From Candidatus Limosilactobacillus merdigallinarum (GTDB lineage Bacteria > Bacillota > Bacilli > Lactobacillales > Lactobacillaceae): a stretch of DNA of 59,066 nt. Position 1 is the stretch's first letter; each line of letters opens with the position of its first letter. Position numbers and translations under genes: made by a program. The notes beneath the pieces are model-generated. The model searched no databases, was not told where the DNA came from, and worked only from the letters and a program-made list of their open reading frames with translations. Positions 28,215 through 37,627 of the stretch are shown piece by piece. The stretch covers positions 1 to 59,066 of the forward strand of contig DXFH01000025.1 in NCBI GenBank assembly GCA_019114515.1, given 5' to 3'.

Positions 28215-28523
28215 CTAACCAACAAAAAACAAGATTAAGTATACAATCACGATAGCCACTAACAGACTGGCAATCACTATATTCAATTTCCGCTTCAAAC
28301 GATCTGTTTTAACAGCCTGTTCTTCTTCCTGATCGACCGTGAACTGTTCTTCCCTGCTCATTTCGTCTTTAGCAGGCTGATCTAGGTCGTCATATTTTGC
28401 GCCATCATTATCATGATCGTCTTGTAATCCTGAATTACGTTCTACTTGTGTCTGCTTTTGGCTTTGCTGTTCTTGTTGTTCACGGTACTCACGCCGCGTC
28501 ATTCGTTTTTCTTGGTCGTCCAT
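28215..28523 (-). CDS. Small tail-anchored hydrophilic protein, unknown function
   Basis: 102 residues. The first 80 are highly charged and rich in Gln, Glu, Asp and Arg (MDDQEKRMTRREYREQQEQQ), probably disordered or coiled. The last 22 form a single hydrophobic segment (LNIVIASLLVAIVIVYLILFFVG) followed by no charges, a tail-anchor topology with the bulk in the cytoplasm. The ATG follows AAGGA inside the end of the NUDIX gene, so the two are coupled. This type of protein recurs between nudF and mtnN in lactobacilli; no function is known to me. Confidence 0.8.
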   Translation of the reverse strand: MDDQEKRMTRREYREQQEQQSQKQTQVERNSGLQDDHDNDGAKYDDLDQPAKDEMSREEQFTVDQEEEQAVKTDRLKRKLNIVIASLLVAIVIVYLILFFVG

Positions 28524-28526
28524 TAA

Positions 28527-29075
28527 CTAATCCTTCTTCAATGATGCCCAGTAAAAAATGGCTAAAACAGTCTTCATATCATTAATCCGACCGTCTTTAA
28601 TCATTTGCAGCGCCTCATCTTGACTAACCGAAAAACGTTTTATCTGCTCATCTGCATCTTGCGGTAATGGATCATCTACCGGGTGCAAACCAGTTGCCAT
28701 GTAAATAGTCATGTATTCATCGCAGAAACCAATTGAACTATATGCACCCGTGATTTTCTCAATATGATCAGCCCGTAAACGTGTTTCTTCGTTCATCTCG
28801 CGCACTGCTGCATCAAGTGAGTCCCCATTATCACGATCATCCAGCTTCCCCGCCGGAATCTCAATCGAAACGGCCGCGATTGGTGCACGCCACTGCTTCT
28901 CTAAGATTATTTGGTCGTCATCGTTAATCATTAGCAAACCAATTGACGGTTGGTGACGCACTATTTCACGTTTAGCCAGTTGTCCTTTAGGAGTAACAAC
29001 ATCTTGCACCTCCACTTGAATTAAATGACCATCAAATACCTGCTTGGTATCTTGCACCTTTTCTTCAAATTCCAT
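28527..29075 (-). CDS. NUDIX hydrolase, ADP-ribose pyrophosphatase type
   Basis: 182 residues, resembling the NudF / ADP-ribose pyrophosphatase branch (VRHQPSIGLLMINDDDQIILEKQWRAPI, EIPAGKLD). The NUDIX box is recognisable as GKLDD...AAVREMNEETRLRA. It has two extra residues before the REUxEE core, and the usual Gly after the EE-T pair is Arg, so catalytic identity should be treated with some care. The core REMNEE is intact. ATG after AGAGGATG. Likely role: hydrolysis of ADP-ribose or related nucleotides. Confidence 0.88.
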   Translation of the reverse strand: MEFEEKVQDTKQVFDGHLIQVEVQDVVTPKGQLAKREIVRHQPSIGLLMINDDDQIILEKQWRAPIAAVSIEIPAGKLDDRDNGDSLDAAVREMNEETRLRADHIEKITGAYSSIGFCDEYMTIYMATGLHPVDDPLPQDADEQIKRFSVSQDEALQMIKDGRINDMKTVLAIFYWASLKKD

Positions 29076-29088
29076 TTTTAAACATCCT

Positions 29089-29289
29089 CTACTGAATCAC
29101 TCTGACGTGAGCCGCTTGTTTGCTCCGTACACCAGGAACCACTACCAACTGCACTTTAGCACCAGGACGCATAAAGCGGCGGGAACTCTTTTCAATGCCA
29201 CGTGAGTGGACAAATACATCCCCCTCATTTTCGATGGTGATGAATCCCCATCCTTTGGCCTGATCATAGTTTTTGACTGTTCCAATCAT
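29089..29289 (-). CDS. Cold-shock domain protein
   Basis: 66 residues, exactly the classic CspA length, from the ATG at 29287-29289 (MIGTVKNYDQAKGWGFITIE). The RNP1 motif is KGWGFI and the RNP2-like motif is VFVHSRGI. An upstream GTG at 29304 would lengthen the protein unusually and overlaps the ribosome-site-like AAGTGGA. RNA chaperone or antiterminator role by family. It begins only 28 bases after the T tract of the ileS terminator, so it has no room for a promoter of its own. The C-terminus VRSKQAAHVRVIQ is more basic than usual. Confidence 0.85.
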   Translation of the reverse strand: MIGTVKNYDQAKGWGFITIENEGDVFVHSRGIEKSSRRFMRPGAKVQLVVVPGVRSKQAAHVRVIQ

Positions 29290-29316
29290 TGTCTGATCAT
29301 CCACTTTCTATTTTTG

Positions 29317-29351
29317 TAAAAAAAAGGACTGTGGCTTTATTGCCGCAGTCC
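29317..29351 (-). terminator. Terminator of ileS
   Basis: Minus strand stem GGACTGCGGC / GCCACAGTCC (one mismatch), 6-base loop and nine T residues. Confidence 0.92.
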
Positions 29352-29426
29352 CATTATTGAAGGGCCACTATAAAGCTAAGCCCCATTTTACACCATCAGT
29401 CAGCGAATTTCACAATTGACTAATGG

Positions 29427-32222
29427 TTACTTTTCAAATCCTTCACTAACTGTTTCGGGAAAGTTCTCCCGAACAATCTTGGCACAACGAGCACAAAGAG
29501 TTGGGTAAGCGGAATCAGTACCAACATCTTCCTTGGTCATCCGACAACGCTGGCATACTTCACCAGCGGCCTTGCTAATCTTTACTGCAGAGCCATCATT
29601 AAAGCTCTCCGCATCGTCATCGACATCCTTTACATCTAATAAGTTCAGACTAGAAACCCCTAGCAGTAGTGCCGGATCATAGTTCAGGCTGTCCACAACT
29701 TTGCGTTGGTTAGGTGTCAAGTACAAGTCGGCATGTGCTTCCAGTGAACGACCAATCATCTTAGCATTCCGTGCCTCCTCCAGACTCTTCAGGACGTTAG
29801 AACGCAGGCTCATAAATTGATCCCATTGTTCTAACAACTGGTCTTCTCCAGCAAAGGTCTGTGCCTCTGGAATATCAGTCAGTTGAACGAATTCTTCTGG
29901 TTCGTCCATGTATTCCCAAACCTCTTCCGTCGTGTGTGGCAGAATTGGCGTTAATAACTTAACTAAGCCAACCAAAATGTCATAGAAGACCGTCTGCATT
30001 GAACGCCGTGCGTGTGAATCCTTATCCTCAATGTAGAGGATATCCTTAGCAACATTCATGTAGAAGGCTGACAAGTCATTGTTAACAAAATTGATCAATA
30101 GCTTGTAGGCATCAAGGAAATCATATTGATCAAAGTCAGCACGCATTTCTTTCAAGAAGTGATTGAACTTAACCAGAATGTACTGGTCAACACTGGTAAG
30201 CTTCTCGTAAGAAACAGTATTCTCATCAGCGTCAAAGTCAGCGGTGTTAGCCAACAAGAAGCGGAAAGTATTACGGATCTTTCGGTAGGCCTCAGAAATC
30301 TGCTGGAAGGTCCCCATGGAAACCCGAACATCGGCAGACGTATCGGCACTCATTACCCATAAACGCACGATTTCGGCACCCATCTGCTTAACTACTTTGG
30401 CAGGTGAAATGGTGTTGCCTAATGACTTCGACATCTTTTTGCCATGCTTATCCAGGGTAAAGCCTTGTGACACGATCTCTTTGTAAGGTGCATGACCTGA
30501 GACAACAACACTCGTAATCATACTGGAGTTAAACCAGCCACGGTATTGATCGGAGCCTTCCAAATAAAGGTCCGCTGGGTAAGTCAAGTAGTCGCGTTCC
30601 GCTAAGACGCCTTGGTGTGAAGAACCTGAATCAAACCAGACATCCATGATATCCGTTTCCTTGGTGAACTTGCCATTTGGTGAGTGTTCACTGGTAAAGC
30701 CTTCTGGCAATAAGTCCTTGGAGTCACGTTCAAACCAAACGTTGGAACCATACTTGGCAAACAGGTCGGCCACATGGTTGATGGTTTCTTCCGTCATAAT
30801 TGGCGTACCATCTTCAGCATAGAAGATTGGCAATGGCACACCCCAGACACGTTGCCGGGAAATTACCCAGTCGCCACGGTCCTTCAACATGTTGTACAGA
30901 CGAACCTTCCCCCAAGATGGGTGATACTTAACTTCATCGACCGCCTTCAGGATTTGGTCACGCATCTTATCGATGGACACAAACCACTGGTCAGTAGCTC
31001 GGAAGACAATTGGCTTCTTCGTCCGCCAGTCAAATGGATAACTGTGCTTCAGTGGTTCTTCCAGCAGCAGGGCGTCATTTTTCTCCAAGAGTTTCAGAGA
31101 AATATCATCCGCCTTTTGGTAGAAAACCCCATCGAACTCAGAACCATTTTCCTTCGTTAAGACCCCCTGGTCGTTCATTGGTGCCAGAATTGGCAAGCCG
31201 TATTTCAGACCGAAGTGGTAGTCATCATCACCATAACCAGGTGCCGTGTGAACCAGTCCAGTACCGGTATCATCGGTAACATAGTCAGCTAACCCTACCA
31301 GTAATTCACGATCCATGTATGGGTGCTTAGTGGTCATCTTTTCCATATTCTGACCCTTAAAAGTCTTCAAGACATCATAGTGTTCCCAGCCCAGTTTTTC
31401 AGCCACGTTATCTAATAAACTAGTAGCGACAACGAATTTACGACTGCTACCTTCTGGTTGTACCTGCGCGTAGTCGAAGTCGGGATTGACCGCTACCGCT
31501 TCAGAAGCTGGAATCGTCCATGGCGTCGTCGTCCAAACTGCTAAGTAGGTATCCTGGTCTAATAAGCCCTTGCCATCGACAATTTGTTCCGCAAAGAAGG
31601 CCGTCTTGGCAACGACATCATGATATTCGACTTCTGCTTCTGCTAATGCCGATTCTGAAGACCATGACCAGTAAACAGGCTTCTTAGCTTGGTAGAGGAG
31701 CCCTTTCTTGGCAAAGTCACCAAAGACCCGAATTTGTGCGGCTTCGAATTCCTTAGCCAGCGTTAAGTATGGGTGGTCCCAATCGCCACTAACACCGAGC
31801 CGTTTAAAGCCCTTCATCTGACCCTGTACCTGTTCCAAAGCGTACTTGCGACACAGGTCACGGAATTCGGTGGTAGACATCTTCTTACGATCATAACCGG
31901 ACTTAGTCAGTTGGTGTTCAATTGGCAAACCATGAGTATCCCAACCTGGAACGTATGGCGAACGGAAACCAGTCATTGACTTGTAACGAACAATGAAGTC
32001 CTTACTGATCTTGTTCATGGCATGACCAATGTGAATATCACCGTTGGCATATGGCGGACCATCATGCAAGATGAAGGTTGGCTTTCCTTCGTTTAGTTTT
32101 TGCCGTTGTTCATAGACTTTATTTTCTTCCCAAATTTGTTCGCGTTTGCGTTCCGTTTCTGGCAAGTGACCACGCATTGGGAACTTGGTTTTACCCAAAT
32201 TGAGCGTATCTTTAACTCTCAT
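29427..32222 (-). CDS. ileS: Isoleucyl-tRNA synthetase
   Basis: Charges tRNA-Ile. 931 residues, class I synthetase: HIGH in [11 protein letters not shown] (near residue 60), the CP1 editing domain ([28 protein letters not shown]), KMSKS in [14 protein letters not shown], and the C-terminal zinc module [12 protein letters not shown] / CARCAKI typical of bacterial IleRS. ATG after AGGAGGAG. It is controlled by the isoleucine T-box at 32266-32480 and follows divIVA, the usual dcw end in lactobacilli. Confidence 0.99.
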   Translation of the reverse strand: MRVKDTLNLGKTKFPMRGHLPETERKREQIWEENKVYEQRQKLNEGKPTFILHDGPPYANGDIHIGHAMNKISKDFIVRYKSMTGFRSPYVPGWDTHGLPIEHQLTKSGYDRKKMSTTEFRDLCRKYALEQVQGQMKGFKRLGVSGDWDHPYLTLAKEFEAAQIRVFGDFAKKGLLYQAKKPVYWSWSSESALAEAEVEYHDVVAKTAFFAEQIVDGKGLLDQDTYLAVWTTTPWTIPASEAVAVNPDFDYAQVQPEGSSRKFVVATSLLDNVAEKLGWEHYDVLKTFKGQNMEKMTTKHPYMDRELLVGLADYVTDDTGTGLVHTAPGYGDDDYHFGLKYGLPILAPMNDQGVLTKENGSEFDGVFYQKADDISLKLLEKNDALLLEEPLKHSYPFDWRTKKPIVFRATDQWFVSIDKMRDQILKAVDEVKYHPSWGKVRLYNMLKDRGDWVISRQRVWGVPLPIFYAEDGTPIMTEETINHVADLFAKYGSNVWFERDSKDLLPEGFTSEHSPNGKFTKETDIMDVWFDSGSSHQGVLAERDYLTYPADLYLEGSDQYRGWFNSSMITSVVVSGHAPYKEIVSQGFTLDKHGKKMSKSLGNTISPAKVVKQMGAEIVRLWVMSADTSADVRVSMGTFQQISEAYRKIRNTFRFLLANTADFDADENTVSYEKLTSVDQYILVKFNHFLKEMRADFDQYDFLDAYKLLINFVNNDLSAFYMNVAKDILYIEDKDSHARRSMQTVFYDILVGLVKLLTPILPHTTEEVWEYMDEPEEFVQLTDIPEAQTFAGEDQLLEQWDQFMSLRSNVLKSLEEARNAKMIGRSLEAHADLYLTPNQRKVVDSLNYDPALLLGVSSLNLLDVKDVDDDAESFNDGSAVKISKAAGEVCQRCRMTKEDVGTDSAYPTLCARCAKIVRENFPETVSEGFEK

Positions 32223-32265
32223 GGCGTCTCCTCCTATTCTTGATGCTTCATTGCTAAATTAAAAT

Positions 32266-32480
32266 AAAAAAGCCTCGTCCTGAAGGGACGAAGCTTTTTC
32301 GTGGTACCACCCTTGTTCGAAACAAAATGTTTCCTTAGGCATTTAATAACGGTAATGAACCGGCCACCCCTACACATCAGGATGACTTTCCAGACTGATA
32401 AGCTATTAGTGCTTCCACTGGTCTTCCACCAATCACCAGCTCGCTATCTGCCACAACTAATAGTCGCCGTGTCTGTCATC
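32266..32480 (-). promoter_or_regulatory. Isoleucine T-box riboswitch of ileS
   Basis: Minus strand leader. Stem I closes with GATGAC (32475-32480) against GTCATC, then AGAC/GTCT and CTATTAGT/ACTAATAG. The specifier loop between them carries ATC, an Ile codon, at 32397-32399. The T-box core GGGTGGTACCAC is at 32301-32312. The terminator stem is at 32266-32299 (AAAAAGCTTCGTCC / GGACGAGGCTTTTTT). Uncharged tRNA-Ile is expected to stabilise the antiterminator and allow ileS transcription. Stem I begins 16 bases after the divIVA stop. Confidence 0.95.
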
Positions 32481-32495
32481 AATTTAGCAAATGAA

Positions 32496-33236
32496 TTATT
32501 TAGCAGCAGATTCGCTATCAGGAAAAATAACGACCGTCTGGACACCCTGTTGATCGCTATCAGCAGAATTCTCAGCAGAAGCTGGTTCTACCGGTGCAGG
32601 CTGAACCGAGGCAGCAGGTTGATCGCTAACAGCGGGTTGATCTACTACACTTGTTGCGTCAGATTGTACACTGGCAGATTGGTCATTGTCAACCTTGTTT
32701 CCCAATGCCTTCTGAATTTCTTCGTACTTGTCTGTATCATCGTTAGCCAGTAATTGATCCCAGTCACTACTCTTAACTACTTCCAGCTGTGACTCCAGCA
32801 TTACTTGCAAACGTTGACGGAAAATCCGTGTCTGCTTCTTTAAATCATTAGTCTCAGTAACTAATTTCCGCGTTGAGTTAGCACTGTCTTCTACCACTGC
32901 GTTTGCTTTGTCATTGGCTTCAGACACAATGTCAGTAGCTTGCTTCTGGGCCTCACGAACCATAATTTCAGCTTCTTTTTTGGCGTTGTTCTTAACTTTG
33001 TCAGCGGCCTCTTGTGCTACCAAGATCGACTTGTTTAATGAGTCTTTCAAGTCAGTAAAGTAGCGGAGCTTCTCTTTATCGCCCTTAACGATTTCTTGCA
33101 ATTCGCGGTTTTTATCAGTCAGTTCGCGAACAGTATCTGCTACTTCTTTGAGAAAAGATTGTACTTCTTTCGGATTATAGCCGCGCATCTTGTTGTCAAA
33201 ACTCTTGTTGCTAATTTCATCTGCTGAGACTGTCAT
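32496..33236 (-). CDS. divIVA: Cell division protein DivIVA
   Basis: Coiled-coil protein that marks curved membrane at septum and poles. 246 residues. The N-terminal lipid-binding domain reads MTVSADEISNKSFDNKMRGYNPKEVQSFL, followed by a long coiled coil (about 35-165, repeated Lys/Glu/Ala heptads). The C-terminal 80 residues are low complexity, rich in Ser, Gln, Ala, Pro and Val with repeated DQPA / VQPA units, ending ESAAK. ATG after GGAGG. The low-complexity tail is longer than in Bacillus and probably disordered. Downstream of ylmH in the dcw operon. Confidence 0.95.
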   Translation of the reverse strand: MTVSADEISNKSFDNKMRGYNPKEVQSFLKEVADTVRELTDKNRELQEIVKGDKEKLRYFTDLKDSLNKSILVAQEAADKVKNNAKKEAEIMVREAQKQATDIVSEANDKANAVVEDSANSTRKLVTETNDLKKQTRIFRQRLQVMLESQLEVVKSSDWDQLLANDDTDKYEEIQKALGNKVDNDQSASVQSDATSVVDQPAVSDQPAASVQPAPVEPASAENSADSDQQGVQTVVIFPDSESAAK

Positions 33237-33255
33237 TTACTTAATCCTCCAAATA

Positions 33256-34041
33256 CTATGCGTTGATCACCATTAATGTGATCCGCAATTTTTGCTTTTT
33301 ATTTTTACCTTGCAGTGCGTTCAATTTAATGCGTCCGGCGTGGCGTACTGATACCTGATCGTGAATGGCCAGCTCATAATCTGGACGATCTAATTCTTCC
33401 CAGTTGACCCGCACCATCCCATGCTCAATCAACTCCTTGGACCGGTTACGGGAGTAATTAAAGGCACTGGAAATAATCACATCAAGCCTTAAAGATGAGA
33501 CCGTTGTTTCGAAAGTCTCCCAATCATCACTGGGGTGCACTATTTGATCCCAATTAACGGTCATTAATTGGACATGAGTTCGCCCAATACGGTCAACTTG
33601 CGCACCGATATAATCAGTCAGTTCAATCTTGACGAAAAACTGCCAATGATCATCTTCGTTTAAAATATCGCCAAAAGTTTCTCGCTTAATTCCCGAACCC
33701 AATAAGGACCCCATAATCTGGCGATGGTGCAACCCCACAAATTTAACGGGATAATTAATTTCAATCAACTGCAGCTTAAAGTCGGCAATCGTCGGTTGAA
33801 AATAATCCGGATAAATTAGGCTCCGCTGCATTTCGGCTCCTGCATAACCACCAGAACTTTGCATCTTTAACTGGTCATGTTGATTAACCAGCGTCTGCAA
33901 AATATATAACTGCCGGGGATTCAAAAAATCGGTTAAGACGGGACGATACTGACTGCTGGCCGCGCTAATTAACCCCATCATCTGGTCAATAAACGGCGCT
34001 TCATCGGGACGAAAATGCTGTGCAATGTTCTCGTTCACCAT
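33256..34041 (-). CDS. ylmH: S4-domain RNA-binding protein YlmH
   Basis: 261 residues, YlmH family, a ribosome-associated factor that acts on stalled 50S-peptidyl-tRNA complexes in Bacillus. N-terminal domain with FLNPRQLYILQTLVNQ and IYPDYFQP; C-terminal S4 domain (SSLRLDVIISSAFNYSRNRSKELIEHGMVRVNWEELDRPDYELAIHDQVSVRHAGRIKL). The ATG at 34039-34041 is preferred to the GTG at 34050, which is part of the AGGTG ribosome site. Conserved position between yggT and divIVA. Confidence 0.93.
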   Translation of the reverse strand: MVNENIAQHFRPDEAPFIDQMMGLISAASSQYRPVLTDFLNPRQLYILQTLVNQHDQLKMQSSGGYAGAEMQRSLIYPDYFQPTIADFKLQLIEINYPVKFVGLHHRQIMGSLLGSGIKRETFGDILNEDDHWQFFVKIELTDYIGAQVDRIGRTHVQLMTVNWDQIVHPSDDWETFETTVSSLRLDVIISSAFNYSRNRSKELIEHGMVRVNWEELDRPDYELAIHDQVSVRHAGRIKLNALQGKNKKQKLRITLMVINA

Positions 34042-34050
34042 GATGATCAC

Positions 34051-34314
34051 CTAAAGCCAACTAGCTAGACCGGTGACACCCATCTGAACAAACCATAACA
34101 CCATTAATGCCACGACCGGCGCAAAACTGATGCCACCAAGCGGTGGAATCACGCGCTCAAAAAAGTCCAGATAAGGTGAGACTAGTCGGGTGATGAACTC
34201 ACCAAGCCGGGTTTGCAAAGCGCCCGGGAACCAAGTGAGTAAACACCACACCACGATTAAAAAGCCATATAAATTTAGCAATCTTGTAATTACCCACACA
34301 ATAAAACTGATCAC
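34051..34314 (-). CDS. YggT family membrane protein
   Basis: 87 residues with two membrane segments (about 3-25 and 60-85) around a short loop containing ITRLVSPYLDFFERVIPP, the YggT signature. Proposed roles in osmotic tolerance or septum assembly are not settled. The start is GTG (34312-34314) behind GAGGTGG. It lies between sepF and ylmH, the standard order. Confidence 0.9.
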   Translation of the reverse strand: MISFIVWVITRLLNLYGFLIVVWCLLTWFPGALQTRLGEFITRLVSPYLDFFERVIPPLGGISFAPVVALMVLWFVQMGVTGLASWL

Positions 34315-34345
34315 GTGTCCACCTCTTCTCCCTTTAATCCATTAT

Positions 34346-34762
34346 CTAAAAGTTTTCACTTTCACGATCATGAGTCATATCTTCAGCAGCTTTGCCACTA
34401 ACTTCCACGTTGCGCGGCGTGCACAAGAAGATTTGTTCACCAATCCGTTTGATTTCGCCATCGATTGCAAAGACGGCACCATTTAAAAAGTCCACCGTCT
34501 TCAAGGCAATCTTGGGATCCATTTGACTGAAATTAATAATGGCTGCCTGTCCTTCTAAGAGACGGTTAGTAATTTCGCGGGCATCACCATAAATCCGTGG
34601 TTCAAATAGAGCAATTTTGCCATTGTTTGATTGCAAAGCCTTACCGCGACTAAAGGATACTACCTTCCGATTATTGGCAGCTACCGGAACCTGTGACTCC
34701 TCATTGTAATCGGCATTGATTGTGTCTTCATTATCAAAAAAGTTATGAAATAGTTTCATCAT
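34346..34762 (-). CDS. sepF: Cell division protein SepF
   Basis: Membrane-tethering partner of FtsZ. 138 residues: an amphipathic N-terminal helix (MMKLFHNFF), an acidic linker and a C-terminal SepF domain with FEPRIYGDAREITNRLLEGQAAIINFSQMDPKIALKTVDFLNGAVFAIDGEIKRIGEQIFLCTP, the classic core. The start is ATG at 34760-34762, ten bases after GGAG; a second ATG follows immediately. A strong hairpin separates it from ftsZ. Confidence 0.96.
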   Translation of the reverse strand: MMKLFHNFFDNEDTINADYNEESQVPVAANNRKVVSFSRGKALQSNNGKIALFEPRIYGDAREITNRLLEGQAAIINFSQMDPKIALKTVDFLNGAVFAIDGEIKRIGEQIFLCTPRNVEVSGKAAEDMTHDRESENF

Positions 34763-34797
34763 ATTCGCACAACTCCATTCTTTTTGGCTAATTACAC

Positions 34798-34826
34798 AAA
34801 GGGAGAAGCCGGTGGCTCCTCCCTTT
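34798..34826 (-). promoter_or_regulatory. Strong hairpin between ftsZ and sepF
   Basis: Minus strand stem AAAGGGAG-AGCC / GGCT-CTCCCTTT with a 3-base loop and one unpaired base on each side, beginning 15 bases past the ftsZ stop. Only three T residues follow, so it may be a partial terminator or a 3' stabiliser that sets ftsZ above sepF rather than a full stop. Confidence 0.7.
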
Positions 34827-34840
34827 TAATCTGACAAATA

Positions 34841-36103
34841 TTATTTGCGACGATTCTTAAAGAAGGCTGGCGTTGACAAGTCTTCGCCACCATCGTCAAC
34901 ATTGCCTAAATCATCATCCTGGACGCTAAAGTCTGGTTTTTTAATGTCATCAAAGTTTTGCTGACGACGAGGATTGTCATCTTCACTAGCACCTGGGTCG
35001 TTCCAGCCACTGAATGGATCTTGGCTGTCATTATTAGCAGGTTGCTGAGCAGCACTAGCTGGTGCAGCAACCTGCAATGGGGCTGGTTGTTCATTCTCGT
35101 TTTCGTTGACTGCCCGACGAGGACGTGCAATTTGCTGCTTGTCTTTGTCAATACCAGTTGCGATAACTGTGACCCGCACTTCGTCACCCAGCTTTTCGTC
35201 CAATGCCATACCAAAGGTGATATCAACATTAGTATTGGCAGCATCACGGATAACACTAGATGCTTCTTGTGCTTCAAACATTGACAAGTTCTTGCCACCA
35301 GTAACGTTAACCAAGACGTGTTCTGCACCATCAATGGAAACTTCCAGCAATGGCGAAGAGATGGCCTTCTTGGTAGCTTCCGTAGCCCGGTTTTCGCCCG
35401 TGGAAGAACCAATTCCCATTAAAGCAGATCCTTGGTTGGTCATCGTATGCCGAATATCAGCGAAGTCAAGGTTGATGTAACCTGGGTTCGTGATCAAATC
35501 AGAAATCCCTTCAACACCTTGACGAAGAACATCATCGGCTTCCTTGAAGGCTTCCATCATTGGCGTCTTCTTGTCAATCATCTGCAGCAGACGGTCATTG
35601 GCTACGACAATTAATGTATCAACATTCTTCTTCAGCTTTTCCAAGCCTTCAGCAGCCAATTTTGAACGCCGTGAGCCTTCAAAACTAAATGGCCGGGTAA
35701 CAACCCCCACAGTCAAGTAGCCGGCATCTTTTGAAATTTTGGCAATTACTGGAGCAGCACCAGTTCCAGTACCGCCACCCATTCCGGCAGTGACAAATAC
35801 CATGTCGGCACCGTCTAATACTTTAGTAATTTCTGATTCACTCTCTTGAGCAGCCTTAGCACCAACTTCCGGATTCGATCCTGCACCTAATCCACGAGTT
35901 AATTTAGGTCCTAATTGAATCTTAGTCTTGGCTTGTGAACCATCTAAGGCTTGTAAATCAGTGTTGGCAACAATAAAGTCAACCCCCGTGACCTTTTCTT
36001 TGATCATTTGATTGACGGCGTTACCACCACCGCCACCAACACCAATAACCTTGATGCGGGCACCTTTCATTTCATCTGGTTGATTCGTGTTTGCATTATC
36101 CAT
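34841..36103 (-). CDS. ftsZ: Cell division protein FtsZ
   Basis: Tubulin-like GTPase forming the division ring. 420 residues: [18 protein letters not shown], the tubulin signature [21 protein letters not shown] and [12 protein letters not shown] are all clear. After about residue 320 comes a disordered linker rich in Gln, Asn, Asp and Ala, then the C-terminal peptide [12 protein letters not shown], which binds SepF and FtsA. ATG after GGAGGGA. Directly after ftsA (20 bases). Confidence 0.99.
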   Translation of the reverse strand: MDNANTNQPDEMKGARIKVIGVGGGGGNAVNQMIKEKVTGVDFIVANTDLQALDGSQAKTKIQLGPKLTRGLGAGSNPEVGAKAAQESESEITKVLDGADMVFVTAGMGGGTGTGAAPVIAKISKDAGYLTVGVVTRPFSFEGSRRSKLAAEGLEKLKKNVDTLIVVANDRLLQMIDKKTPMMEAFKEADDVLRQGVEGISDLITNPGYINLDFADIRHTMTNQGSALMGIGSSTGENRATEATKKAISSPLLEVSIDGAEHVLVNVTGGKNLSMFEAQEASSVIRDAANTNVDITFGMALDEKLGDEVRVTVIATGIDKDKQQIARPRRAVNENENEQPAPLQVAAPASAAQQPANNDSQDPFSGWNDPGASEDDNPRRQQNFDDIKKPDFSVQDDDLGNVDDGGEDLSTPAFFKNRRK

Positions 36104-36123
36104 TGAAGTCCCTCCGTGAATTA

Positions 36124-37515
36124 TTAATCAAAGAAGTTGCTAAAGAAGCTCTTAATCCGACCCTTACTGCTCTGCTTATGATCGTCATCTGAACTTTCTT
36201 CATGGTTACGAGCAGGTTCAGCAGCTGGTGTTGGTTGAGCGGGCTCTGCACTTTCCGGCTTATGGTTGAAGAAACGTGATTTACGTGGAGCAGGTGCTGT
36301 ATGAACTGTATTTTCCTGCTCTTCGTGTCGGCTCATGATGACATCACCATCATGCACGGTTTCTTTCAGCAGCTGGTCGACATCACTTAAGCTACTTTCA
36401 TACATGCATAAGGAAAGCACATTGGCAAATGATGGCCGGCGGATCCCCATTTGATCAGGGATGAATACCCGGACATTGCCATCAAAGTAATCAGCGGCGA
36501 TTTGCTTAATACCAGGTAAACCAGCAACCCCACCATAGAGTACAACGCCACCAGGTAAGTGCGGCGTGTTAATGGAATCAAGCTTGTCCTTGGCCCGTCG
36601 CATGATCTGACGAACCCGCGCTTCAATAACTTCCGCCAAGTACTGTTCAGTATAATTTACTGGCTGAGTTTTGCCCACGACATCCACTGCCAGTTGAACA
36701 TTTTCATCTGCTTGCGGACTATCAGCGTAGCCATGATCAAGCTTTAATTTCTCGGCATTCTTCAATGAAGTGTTAAGTACAGTTGAAATATCCTTGGTGA
36801 TGAAATTCCCACCTTCAGGATCCACATAAGCAAACTTTAACTGCCGATCATGAATAATACTGGTCGTCGTCTGGCCAGCACCCAAATCCATAATCACCGT
36901 ACCGAAGTCCTGTTCACCATCACTCAAAATATTGAAGCCGGTTGCAATTGGACCTACTACCAGATCTTCAAGTTGCAGGTTAGCCTGTTCAACCGCCTTC
37001 TTGGCATTATGAACAATCGTCTTTGGGCCGCTATAAACGGTTGCCCACAGTTCCAAGCGAACACCAGACATACCACGTGGGTCTTTGATTCCTCGGAATT
37101 GGTCAACGGCAAAATCTCGTGGAACCAAATCAATGACTTCCCGTTCTGCCGGTAAGCTCTGTGACAGGGTTGAATGAGCAACATCAATTACATCTTGATT
37201 AACGATTTCCCGCGGTTGACCCTGATCAGCAACCGTAATCATTCCGTGAACTTGGTTCATTTGCAGGTAGTTAGCTGGTAAACCAACAATCACCTTCCGG
37301 ATAGATGTTCCTGATTTGGCTGTTGCCTGTGCAACTGCCTTTGAGATGGAATGAGCAGTCTTATCGATATCAACAATCACACCACGATTAAGACCGCCAG
37401 AAGGCTGCTCGCCCACACCAATCACTTTCAGTCTGCCTTTAACGTCTTCACAGACTAGAACTTTAACCGAGGTGGTTCCTATATCTAAACCGACGTAGAT
37501 TTGTGAATCACTCAT
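36124..37515 (-). CDS. ftsA: Cell division protein FtsA
   Basis: Actin-like membrane anchor for FtsZ. 463 residues with the start [15 protein letters not shown] (phosphate 1), [14 protein letters not shown] (phosphate 2) and [15 protein letters not shown] (adenosine motif). The C-terminus is a charged, Pro-rich linker followed by an amphipathic helix ending [13 protein letters not shown], the membrane-targeting sequence. ATG after TTAGGAGG. Its extended -10 promoter is at 37567-37575. Confidence 0.98.
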   Translation of the reverse strand: MSDSQIYVGLDIGTTSVKVLVCEDVKGRLKVIGVGEQPSGGLNRGVIVDIDKTAHSISKAVAQATAKSGTSIRKVIVGLPANYLQMNQVHGMITVADQGQPREIVNQDVIDVAHSTLSQSLPAEREVIDLVPRDFAVDQFRGIKDPRGMSGVRLELWATVYSGPKTIVHNAKKAVEQANLQLEDLVVGPIATGFNILSDGEQDFGTVIMDLGAGQTTTSIIHDRQLKFAYVDPEGGNFITKDISTVLNTSLKNAEKLKLDHGYADSPQADENVQLAVDVVGKTQPVNYTEQYLAEVIEARVRQIMRRAKDKLDSINTPHLPGGVVLYGGVAGLPGIKQIAADYFDGNVRVFIPDQMGIRRPSFANVLSLCMYESSLSDVDQLLKETVHDGDVIMSRHEEQENTVHTAPAPRKSRFFNHKPESAEPAQPTPAAEPARNHEESSDDDHKQSSKGRIKSFFSNFFD

Positions 37516-37566
37516 TTGATCCGGAACCTCCTAAAATTTTCTTTTTATTTTTTAATACACGCTTTG

Positions 37567-37575
37567 ATTTTACCA
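37567..37575 (-). promoter_or_regulatory. Extended -10 promoter before ftsA-ftsZ
   Basis: Minus strand TGGTAAAAT, a TGn extension plus -10 TAAAAT, in the 112-base gap between divIB and ftsA. No good -35 is seen. It would give ftsA-ftsZ extra transcription inside the cluster. Confidence 0.4.
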
Positions 37576-37627
37576 CAGTTGCTATGTTAGTTAGGAACAA
37601 ATCAACAAAAAGAATGTGAAAAGTCTG

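Noticed and set aside
30774-31160. 128-residue plus-strand ORF inside ileS
   Set aside because: Shadow of the conserved synthetase reading frame; no independent support.
32301-32753. 150-residue plus-strand ORF over the T-box and divIVA
   Set aside because: Antisense to a T-box and a coiled-coil gene; composition is a shadow effect.
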